IMG/VR virus record: IMGVR_UViG_3300048444_000275
Span: 1-25,339 of that record
From: a virus
Reading direction: 5' to 3' (one strand)
Length of the DNA: 25,339 nucleotides
The position numbers and the translations under genes are program-made. Each line of letters begins with the position of its first letter. Within the stretch, counting starts at the first letter, position 1. Of this stretch, positions 19,646 to 25,339 are shown piece after piece. The notes under the pieces were generated by a model. It did no database searches and had not been told where the DNA came from. It saw only the letters and a list, made by a program, of their open reading frames with translations.

Positions 19646-21222
19646 AAACGCTCCCTAATCTCTACAAAGTTTTGCTCATTATAAACTTTACCGTCTTTAA
19701 ATACGGTTTGTAATAACCCTTCTTGTTCTTGTTCTGGAGTTTGCTGGTCGAATAATGCAATTTCACCGAACTCGTCGTAGTCTACACGCAGTAGACCTTT
19801 AGCAGATTTTTTAGTACCGTCATCAGTGGCTGGGTCTTTGAATAGTTCATGACCTTCACCCTCAATTTCCGCATAAGTAGCTTTAACTGCCATACCTAGA
19901 TTATCACGAGTCATAAGTTGCATAGTAAACGAGCCGACACCGAAGATTACATTAGTAGAAGCGAAACCTTTATCTGCTAGGCGTTCACAAATTTGGCTAA
20001 TACGTTCGTAGTTCATACTATCCCCGTAGATTAGGCCTACGCGCTCATGTAGTACCTTGTATCCTTGTTCGGTCTCAGTACCGCCAAAAATATCCCATAA
20101 TACTTGAATTGCACCTTTGACTTCGTGCTCTGCTAGTTCTCTGCCTTTACTCCACCCATTAACAGTTGGAACTACTTCGTAGTATTTTCCGTTTTCTTCC
20201 ACTGCCTCACCAATAGTCGGTACAGTGTCATAATCTAATTTTGTTACCTTATAACCAGTAACAATCTTAACAGGATCGCCGCTGTCTGGACGGAACACGA
20301 CTTTCGCAAGTCCAAGTTCGTCCGGTTGGCGGTTCAAAATGTCTTGTTTTAATTGTGGTGCGAACTCGGTTAGTACATGCCAGAAGTCGTAAGTGTCACT
20401 AATAACAGATACAATACCTGTTGGGTAATCGTCACGAATCCATTTACGGATCATTTCTTTCTCCCCACGTACAGAAGTACCCGCAGATGCTAGGCTGTGC
20501 TCACTAGCGGGAACAGACGTAGCCAAGAACGTATCCTCTACTGAAGTATCGTAGTATTTCTCGATAAAAGGCAGAGATACAATGTTGTCAGTTCCGCAAC
20601 TAGAAAGTAAGAAAGCTGAACCAGACTTAGCAGCGTCAAAGCGGTTAGCCATACCACGGAAGCTGAAATCATGCAACTGAAACTCAGTTCCTTCAGTAGA
20701 TCCTGTGGTTGCTTTAGCCCACTGGTTGACTAATTTACGGTAGTGATAAATAATAGTAGCTACTGTAGGTGCTTTCCAAGTTTCAGCGCTCATAACAGTT
20801 TCTAGGTAATTAGTTAACCATGCAAAATCTGGATGAGTATTCTTGATAGTGTACATTGGAACTTTTAAAGGACACAAGGTGCCTTCTGGTAAAGCTTTGA
20901 CTTCAATAGGTAAATATCCTAAGTCATATAGCTCACCAAAATGAGCAGTATCGGTCATACCAACATAACCTTTAAATAGCTTCTCCGCTAGACCTACTGC
21001 GTGTACTTTAGGCAGCTTGAAGAACCCGTTATTAAACTCACTAACTAAAACATCCAAGATTGCATGTTGAATACCATAAACTACTACTTTACCGTTAAAG
21101 TTAGGTAAGTTTAGGTGTTTAGCGCTTCGTGCTGTCATATTAGCATAAATCAATGAAGTTCCAGGCTCCATAAAACCTTTGTGAGATAATTTATAGCTGT
21201 CTGTAAGAGTAATCGGGTTCAT
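19633..21222 (-). CDS. nadV: nicotinamide phosphoribosyltransferase-like enzyme (NadV / Namat candidate)
   Basis: 529 residues, full length for the NAMPT family. HDFSFRGM at 184-191, VPASEHS at 237-243 (H242 lies where human NAMPT has its catalytic His247) and FRPDSGDP at 310-317 are all present. NAMPT joins nicotinamide and PRPP to give NMN. In phages, a NadV-like gene next to a Prs-like gene has been shown to work as Namat in NARP1, joining nicotinamide to ADPR-pyrophosphate to remake NAD+ directly. The start shares a base with the stop of the Prs-like gene (TAATG). The exact substrate cannot be told from sequence here. Confidence 0.93.
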   Translation of the reverse strand: MNPITLTDSYKLSHKGFMEPGTSLIYANMTARSAKHLNLPNFNGKVVVYGIQHAILDVLVSEFNNGFFKLPKVHAVGLAEKLFKGYVGMTDTAHFGELYDLGYLPIEVKALPEGTLCPLKVPMYTIKNTHPDFAWLTNYLETVMSAETWKAPTVATIIYHYRKLVNQWAKATTGSTEGTEFQLHDFSFRGMANRFDAAKSGSAFLLSSCGTDNIVSLPFIEKYYDTSVEDTFLATSVPASEHSLASAGTSVRGEKEMIRKWIRDDYPTGIVSVISDTYDFWHVLTEFAPQLKQDILNRQPDELGLAKVVFRPDSGDPVKIVTGYKVTKLDYDTVPTIGEAVEENGKYYEVVPTVNGWSKGRELAEHEVKGAIQVLWDIFGGTETEQGYKVLHERVGLIYGDSMNYERISQICERLADKGFASTNVIFGVGSFTMQLMTRDNLGMAVKATYAEIEGEGHELFKDPATDDGTKKSAKGLLRVDYDEFGEIALFDQQTPEQEQEGLLQTVFKDGKVYNEQNFVEIRERLWKQ

Positions 21223-22031
21223 TAAATAATCCTTTGGTAAAAATAAACAGAATCAACTTCTAGTGAGTTAATACCTTTTGAAAAAATTCCGTGGGTGACA
21301 TAGAGAACTATTGATTTAGCTCCTTGCTCACGCAGTTTTTGTGCTGCTATATTAAATGTTGCTCCACCATCGCAAATATCGTCGCATATAATAACATTTC
21401 GACCTTTTACACTTGTGCCTTCTAAAATCTCAAGACCGGAAATGTATCCATTGTGTGGATTTCGTTCTTTTCGGCACAAAGAGTAGTCTTTTCCATGTTC
21501 TTTAGCTATGTCAATTACGTTATCCCAGGCACCTTCGTCTGGCGCTAGTATAATTGGGTTATAGTTTTTTACAAACTCTTTTAGAGGTTTATTTCGGTTG
21601 AGTACTTGTTTAAAACAATGAGCCTGACTAAGCACCGTTACCTTATCTACCTGAGGAGCGTTTTCCATTACGGCGTCTAGATTATGTGGGTCAGTTAGCT
21701 CAAGTTCGTTGATATCTAACAGTGCAAATGTTCGTAAAAAGATTTTTAAAGGATTAGCGTAACCTTCTCCGAAAGGGCGGTCTGCTCTAGCGTACGGTAG
21801 ATATGGTAAGCATACCTTTAAGTGAGCAAACACGCTCTTTTCTATTAAAATATCGTATACCTGTTGAATAACAGTAGAGTAGCTATCTGCTGATACATTC
21901 TGTATTGTAATTACAGCCCTTTCGAAGTCTTTTGGTAAGCTAGGAGCTACAACGGAACTAGCTCCGTCTGAAAATTTTATAACCTTAAAGTTAAAAGGTT
22001 TGTTGTCGATGACTACTTGTACTTGAAACAT
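21222..22031 (-). CDS. prs: ribose-phosphate pyrophosphokinase-like enzyme (Prs / Adps candidate)
   Basis: 269 residues, shorter than bacterial Prs (about 315). YLPYARADR at 77-85 and the DPH of TDPHNLD at 114-116 fit the ATP/flexible-loop and catalytic regions. APDEGAWDN at 163-171 and the phosphoribosyl-binding loop CDDICDGGAT at 216-225 are recognisable. Prs makes PRPP from ribose-5-phosphate. The phage homologue Adps of NARP1 instead pyrophosphorylates ADP-ribose, the product left when defence enzymes destroy NAD+. It overlaps both neighbours and shares one promoter with the NadV-like gene. Adps versus Prs needs biochemistry. Confidence 0.9.
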   Translation of the reverse strand: MFQVQVVIDNKPFNFKVIKFSDGASSVVAPSLPKDFERAVITIQNVSADSYSTVIQQVYDILIEKSVFAHLKVCLPYLPYARADRPFGEGYANPLKIFLRTFALLDINELELTDPHNLDAVMENAPQVDKVTVLSQAHCFKQVLNRNKPLKEFVKNYNPIILAPDEGAWDNVIDIAKEHGKDYSLCRKERNPHNGYISGLEILEGTSVKGRNVIICDDICDGGATFNIAAQKLREQGAKSIVLYVTHGIFSKGINSLEVDSVYFYQRII

Positions 22032-22561
22032 TCTAGCTCCTTATTAATTTCCTCTAATTCAGCCATAAGCTGAGTTCTTAATTCAGTAATTTCTACTCTA
22101 CGATTTCTCAAATAGTCTCGGCGTTCTTTCGCTTTTAGCTTTTCCTGCTCTCTTTTCCATTGAACGTGTTCAGGTCTTTGTTCTTCGAAGCCGTTATGGG
22201 CTATGTGAATAGGATTAGTAGGATCATATTTAATAATGATAGCGTCAGAATTACTAGATACGAAGTCTACTTCTTCTTCTACATAATCTTCCGATATTGC
22301 ACCAGACCCGCACTCAGGGCAGTTGCCTTGAGAGAGCCCTCCGCCCTCTTCTTCGCTATAATGGCAATTATCGCACTCTAGAACAACTTCTGGAGACCGA
22401 GCACTATAAGCAGCCTCTCTTTGCTCTTCCCACACTAAATCTTCTGCTTCTTTTTCATTATCGAACTCACGAAGCTCAAAGAAATTACCTTTACAAGGGT
22501 TCTTTATGTAAGAGTCTCTATGCCAAAGTGTTCCAGATTCTACTTTTACTAGAAATAACAT
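22013..22561 (-). CDS. zinc-ribbon protein heading the NAD operon
   Basis: 182 residues. CDNC at about 63-66 and CPEC at about 81-84 form a zinc ribbon in the middle. The N-terminus (FLVKVESGTLWHRDSYIKNP) is β-rich and the C-terminus is a long coiled coil (EQEKLKAKERRDYLRNRRVE). First gene after promoter 22594-22622, with GAGGG before the ATG. It overlaps the Prs-like gene by 19 bases. No specific family; perhaps a nucleic-acid or protein adaptor. Confidence 0.75.
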   Translation of the reverse strand: MLFLVKVESGTLWHRDSYIKNPCKGNFFELREFDNEKEAEDLVWEEQREAAYSARSPEVVLECDNCHYSEEEGGGLSQGNCPECGSGAISEDYVEEEVDFVSSNSDAIIIKYDPTNPIHIAHNGFEEQRPEHVQWKREQEKLKAKERRDYLRNRRVEITELRTQLMAELEEINKELECFKYK

Positions 22562-22593
22562 ATAATCTTTCCCTCATTTCTTAATATGTATAT

Positions 22594-22622
22594 ATTATAC
22601 CGAAATTTTGGGAACTAAGCAA
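22594..22622 (-). promoter_or_regulatory. early promoter of the NAD / SPFH operon
   Basis: Minus strand TTGCTT, 17-base spacer, TATAAT, then ATATACATATTAAG. The -35 begins directly beyond the stop codon of the 83-residue gene. The upstream AATAAACTAA is a weaker version of the shared upstream element. Confidence 0.8.
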
Positions 22623-22874
22623 TTAGTTTATTGAAATTGTTTGTCCTTTATGCTGTATACCTTTTAAAGTAATATCTAAGCCTATACCTTCTAGTAGATT
22701 TTCAATCTTTTTCTGGTCGGTGTAAGGGTCTATACTTTCCCTAGTTAAAGAGACGTTAGCTAAGCCACCTCCCAAGATAGTTATCTTAACTCTAGTAGAG
22801 AAAAACTTGCTTAATATATTAACTATGTCTAAATCGTTTGTTCTAACAACATAGACGAATGTATAGAGTTTCAT
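22623..22874 (-). CDS. 83-residue early protein
   Basis: A small α/β protein (YTFVYVVRTNDLDIVNILSK; LGGGLANVSLTRES; LDITLKGIQHKGQTISIN). It is the last gene of the operon starting at 25.3 kb and ends just before the next promoter. Start overlaps the upstream stop (ATGA); GGGGGAAG is about 11 bases upstream. No family recognised and no obvious terminator follows. Confidence 0.7.
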   Translation of the reverse strand: MKLYTFVYVVRTNDLDIVNILSKFFSTRVKITILGGGLANVSLTRESIDPYTDQKKIENLLEGIGLDITLKGIQHKGQTISIN

Positions 22875-23089
22875 ACGGCTCTAACTTCCCCCTCTAACTC
22901 TAGTAGTTTGCCCGTATGGTCACACTCTAAGGGTACGGGGGCTACAATACAGTTCCAGTAAGAATGTAGTAGGCAGTTCCCACACTGTAAAATAAAACCG
23001 TAATCTGTACGCTGTGCGTAGGGTTTCTTATCAGGGTTATCTGTAAGCCACATATCACAATGTGGGCATTTAACATCTACTCCGGACAT
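22871..23089 (-). CDS. small zinc-binding protein
   Basis: 72 residues. CPHC at 8-11 and CGNC at about 36-39 give a four-Cys zinc ribbon; C47 and C55 follow, then an acidic end (LLELEGEVRAV). GAGG lies upstream of the ATG, one base after the TM2 gene's stop. Likely a nucleic-acid or protein-binding adaptor; unassigned. Confidence 0.75.
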   Translation of the reverse strand: MSGVDVKCPHCDMWLTDNPDKKPYAQRTDYGFILQCGNCLLHSYWNCIVAPVPLECDHTGKLLELEGEVRAV

Positions 23090-23090
23090 A

Positions 23091-23360
23091 TTACTTAAAC
23101 CTCGGATCTTTTGATAAACCTATAACTAAAGCTTCCAGGCATGCAATAATCCATGGAATCCCAGTCCAACTAAATAAGAAGTACAAACAGCCTAAACCAA
23201 CATTTCCTAGATAAAATCGGTGGATACCAAAGTTACCTAGTAATAGTGCTAGTATAATAAACACTGGTTTGCTTTTTAATCCAAATTTAAACGGTTCCCC
23301 ACAGTTAGGGCAACTGATTGCATTAGGACTTACTTCAATTCCACAGTTATTACAAAACAT
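23091..23360 (-). CDS. TM2-domain membrane protein with N-terminal zinc ribbon
   Basis: 89 residues. An N-terminal zinc ribbon (FCNNCG, ISCPNCGEPF) is followed by a TM2 domain: helix FIILALLLGNFGIHRFYLGN with the typical G-x-H-RFYLG signature, then a second helix (YFLFSWTGIPWIIACLEALV). TM2 proteins are widespread, short and of unclear role. I chose the second of two adjacent ATGs because it is better spaced from GGAG. It overlaps the gene before it. Confidence 0.85.
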   Translation of the reverse strand: MFCNNCGIEVSPNAISCPNCGEPFKFGLKSKPVFIILALLLGNFGIHRFYLGNVGLGCLYFLFSWTGIPWIIACLEALVIGLSKDPRFK

Positions 23361-23524
23361 CATTTCTCCAAATTATTGTTTACATAGTCTAGGTCAAACC
23401 ACTTGCAGTTTTCTTCTTTGTATTCTTCCTCTACAGGGTAGGCTAGACACTTGTCATGGTTAGTTATTACTACTTCAAATACGCGATCTTTATGTGTAAA
23501 AGTCTTGTTATTATTTTCAAACAT
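23360..23524 (-). CDS. 54-residue acidic protein after the macro-domain gene
   Basis: MFENNNKTFTHKDRVFEVVI, then a Glu-rich stretch (YPVEEEYKEENCKWFDLDYV). Overlaps the macro-domain gene by eight bases and the TM2 gene at its stop, filling the gap exactly. No clear Shine-Dalgarno, so it probably depends on translational coupling. Function unknown. Confidence 0.6.
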   Translation of the reverse strand: MFENNNKTFTHKDRVFEVVITNHDKCLAYPVEEEYKEENCKWFDLDYVNNNLEK

Positions 23525-23954
23525 CTTTTTTGTACCATACTACGTTATGTACCATATCTTCTACGATTTTCTTGACTAACTTCCAGTCTCCACCTGCTCG
23601 GTCAGATCCAAACTTGTAAGGAAAAGCATAAGTTTTATCCTGACCAAGTTCAGTAGCCACTTTCGATAACCCAGTAGCTAAAGCTTCATAGTGAAGCTGG
23701 CGTCCTGTTGCTGCATAAAAAGGGCCGTAAGTTCCGTAGTATTCTTGAGCAAATAGGTTAATTACATTGCCGCCCTCACAAAAGGTTCCTAGTACTTGTG
23801 GGCTATCCATATACACTGCGTATGCCATAGGCACTCTGTTCTTTATTTCTAAAGCAATACCTGAACCCATAGTTCGTTGGCAATTAACGCAATGTACTAA
23901 ATAGTCTACTTCTCCGTTTAATAATGCTGTTACTGCGTTGCCTTGTTTAATCAT
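23517..23954 (-). CDS. macro-domain protein (ADP-ribose binding / Appr-1''-p phosphatase type)
   Basis: 145 residues forming one macro domain of the Poa1p/ALC1-like kind. VDYLVHCVNCQRTMGSGIAL at 16-35 holds the conserved Asn and Gly-rich nucleotide loop; FCEGGNVINLFAQ at 58-70 and FPYKFGSDRAGGDW at 111-124 form the second and catalytic loops. Such proteins bind ADP-ribose or remove a 1''-phosphate or ADP-ribose from targets. It lies in the operon next to the NAD cassette, which suggests work on ADP-ribose derivatives or on ADP-ribosylated phage or host molecules. Substrate unproven. Confidence 0.88.
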   Translation of the reverse strand: MIKQGNAVTALLNGEVDYLVHCVNCQRTMGSGIALEIKNRVPMAYAVYMDSPQVLGTFCEGGNVINLFAQEYYGTYGPFYAATGRQLHYEALATGLSKVATELGQDKTYAFPYKFGSDRAGGDWKLVKKIVEDMVHNVVWYKKDV

Positions 23955-24412
23955 TTCAACAACTCTCCTAGTCGTTTTCGCTCTTGCTGTTCTTTAGCTT
24001 CTTTAGCTTCTTTATACGATTTGAACATTTTGGCTTCCCAACGGGCAGCTATATTAGTATATAAATACTCTTGCTCTTCATCGGTCAGCCGTATATCAAA
24101 GTCTTTTATAGAAACCCGATAATTAGCATTACGCCCGTAACTTTGTGTAAAGGTAAATACTACTTCTAAACCTGCATCTTTTAGTATAAATATTTTGATT
24201 TTAGTCAGGGCGTTTCCAAAAGTAAACCAACTACTTTCACGGAACCTAGAAGCCTCAGGAACCCATTTAACCTTAAGTTTATCTGTGTCTTTATACTTTT
24301 CTACCAATTCCTGGACTGGATAGCTCACTTTCTTTAGTTCTGGCATTTTTGCCTCGCTAGTATTGGGAGGCAACGGATTACTGCCTTTCTGTCTTTTTGA
24401 ACGACAAAACAT
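23951..24412 (-). CDS. 153-residue early protein, lysine-rich C-terminal helix
   Basis: The start region is basic and Pro-rich (MFCRSKRQKGSNPLPPNTSE), the middle β-rich (KVKWVPEASRFRESSWFTFG) and the end a charged helix (KEAKEAKEQQERKRLGELLK). The ATG shares a base with the metallophosphoesterase stop (TAATG), and the gene overlaps the macro-domain gene by four bases. An internal Met23 (MPELKKVSYP) is an alternative start. No family recognised. Confidence 0.7.
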   Translation of the reverse strand: MFCRSKRQKGSNPLPPNTSEAKMPELKKVSYPVQELVEKYKDTDKLKVKWVPEASRFRESSWFTFGNALTKIKIFILKDAGLEVVFTFTQSYGRNANYRVSIKDFDIRLTDEEQEYLYTNIAARWEAKMFKSYKEAKEAKEQQERKRLGELLK

Positions 24413-24900
24413 TATAACTTACCTGCCATTAATTCTTGAAACGAAATAGGCTTATACTCAGTATGTTCAACACAGATATTAATGTATCTAGAGTCATCAA
24501 TGCAGTAGTCGTGAGTATGCCCATGAATATTGAATTTCTTTCCTCTTAGTTCATCGGGATGCATTGGGCAGTGACTAAACCAACAGTTACGTTTGCTAAA
24601 CAAACCCGATACTTCATCAAAAACTTCTGCTAGATCTCGAATTCCTACATTACGTTCAGTGTCATGGTTTCCGATTACTAGTGTCATCTTTTGACACTTA
24701 ATTTCTTTCAAACGATATAGCCACTCTTTAGTAAAAGCAACATCTCCTAGCAAAATCACACTATCCCGTTTATTTATATTACTAGCAAAGTTTTCGAAAA
24801 TTGTTTCATGGTGGTCCTCTGCGGACTCGAACTCCGTTCGGTATTTGCAGATGGCTCTATGGCCTAGATGCAAGTCCGAACCTAACATTAGTCTACTCAT
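24412..24900 (-). CDS. calcineurin-type metallophosphoesterase
   Basis: 162 residues with a complete metal site: SDLHLGH at 8-14, GDVAF at 52-56, GNHD at 77-80, FSHCPMH at 108-114 and NIHGHTH at 124-130. Length and order fit small YfcE-like phosphodiesterases common in tailed phages, which act on nucleotides or nucleic acid ends. It overlaps the upstream membrane-protein gene by eight bases and sits one gene upstream of the macro domain; both could act on nucleotide derivatives. It is clearly different from the A1-like protein, which is more than three times longer. Confidence 0.92.
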   Translation of the reverse strand: MSRLMLGSDLHLGHRAICKYRTEFESAEDHHETIFENFASNINKRDSVILLGDVAFTKEWLYRLKEIKCQKMTLVIGNHDTERNVGIRDLAEVFDEVSGLFSKRNCWFSHCPMHPDELRGKKFNIHGHTHDYCIDDSRYINICVEHTEYKPISFQELMAGKL

Positions 24901-25081
24901 TACTTATTAGTTCCGAAATTACAAATACAATAAAAGACAGAGCTGTAGCTATAACGCCTAGTACAGCGGATATAGCTGCAGACTGTAAATGGTTCTCTGT
25001 CACTTCTGGAACAATTATGCCTGTTGCTACTAAACAGACTAACCAGAAAGTTACTGCTAAAAGTATGCTTCTAATTTTCAT
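24893..25081 (-). CDS. 62-residue two-helix membrane protein
   Basis: Helices at about 5-22 (SILLAVTFWLVCLVATGI) and 36-57 (ISAVLGVIATALSFIVFVIS) flank a short polar loop. The chosen ATG lies behind GGTGG at the end of the upstream gene; a longer version would extend back into that gene. Similar in layout to the next protein upstream (shared AVLG.I..../ISVI pattern). Function unknown. Confidence 0.7.
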   Translation of the reverse strand: MKIRSILLAVTFWLVCLVATGIIVPEVTENHLQSAAISAVLGVIATALSFIVFVISELISNE

Positions 25082-25268
25082 AGTTCTGTACCACCTTATA
25101 TACTCCAAAAGTAAAACCAATAACAGATATAGTACCTAGTACCGCTATTACTACTACAGATACTTCAGGATCAATAGTAGTAGATTGATTGATTGCTTTA
25201 CTTATAGATAATGCAAGTAAAGAACTTGATAAAAGGAAAGCTAAAAATCCTGCTATTTTTTCTTTCAT
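25071..25268 (-). CDS. 65-residue two-helix membrane protein, first gene of its operon
   Basis: Begins MKEKIAGFLAFLLSSSLLAL; second helix VSVVVIAVLGTISVIGFTFG; polar end KVVQNYEN. GAGGAG is seven bases before the ATG; an upstream start nine codons earlier would remove most of the leader. Overlaps its neighbour by 11 bases. The pair may have arisen by duplication. Confidence 0.72.
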   Translation of the reverse strand: MKEKIAGFLAFLLSSSLLALSISKAINQSTTIDPEVSVVVIAVLGTISVIGFTFGVYKVVQNYEN

Positions 25269-25293
25269 AATGTTCTCCTCATTTAATATAACC

Positions 25294-25322
25294 ATTATAC
25301 CTAAAACTTAGCAGTTTAGCAA
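25294..25322 (-). promoter_or_regulatory. early promoter at the right end of the window
   Basis: Minus strand TTGCTA, 17-base spacer, TATAAT, preceded by CTGTATTTAATCAC. It drives the operon from 25268 down to 22623. Confidence 0.82.
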
Positions 25323-25339
25323 GTGATTAAATACAGAAA

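Overview
The window looks like part of the genome of a T5-like, tailed siphovirus (Demerecviridae type) of a Gram-negative, probably marine gammaproteobacterial host. This rests on an HK97-fold head module, a dmp-A1-A2 type pre-early block, σ70-type promoters and strong Shine-Dalgarno sites. The host genus is inference only. Every well-supported gene is on the minus strand.

Layout. (1) 1-6748, late head and packaging genes. In transcription order (right to left) these are small terminase, large terminase, an HNH endonuclease with its own promoter, portal, a small protein, a prohead-protease/major-capsid fusion, a head-tail connector and a neck protein cut by the window edge. (2) About 6.8-11.95 kb, the inferred terminal repeat ('first-step-transfer' DNA), probably shown as one copy because the genome was assembled as a circle. 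It carries a dmp-like HAD phosphatase, an A1-like metallophosphoesterase, an A2-like DNA-binding protein and two tiny membrane proteins. About 1.7 kb of gene-free, repeat-rich DNA follows, in the place where T5 has its injection-stop signal. (3) 11.96-17.2 kb, an operon of about 16 small, overlapping early genes. Many encode envelope-directed products: several two-helix membrane proteins, a Cys-rich lipoprotein and a 52-residue type IV pilin-like protein. (4) 17.3-25.3 kb, further early operons. These hold an SPFH/band-7 protein, a PRPP-synthetase-like plus nicotinamide-phosphoribosyltransferase-like pair (a candidate NAD+ rebuilding cassette), a macro-domain protein, a second metallophosphoesterase, zinc-ribbon proteins and a TM2 protein.

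How it may work. The terminal repeat would enter first. Its A2-A1-dmp operon, driven by a near-consensus σ70 promoter, would degrade host DNA, dephosphorylate the resulting nucleotides and license entry of the rest. The early operons share one promoter type (TTGCNN, 17 bp, TATAAT, with a conserved upstream TGTATTTAATC-like stretch). They supply envelope modifiers and counter-defence functions. The packaging and head genes lie on the far side of the repeat.

Most unusual signals. (a) Three σ54 (-24/-12) promoter matches in the terminal repeat, each followed across its predicted start point by a Fur-box-like palindrome. (b) A phage-encoded headless pilin. (c) The Prs-like/NadV-like pair close to a macro domain. 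(d) A nested start inside the protease-capsid fusion that would give a 459-residue capsid precursor. (e) A structured RNA candidate and iteron-like arrays in the presumed injection-stop region. (f) A possible pseudoknot over the ribosome-binding site of the first gene beyond the repeat.
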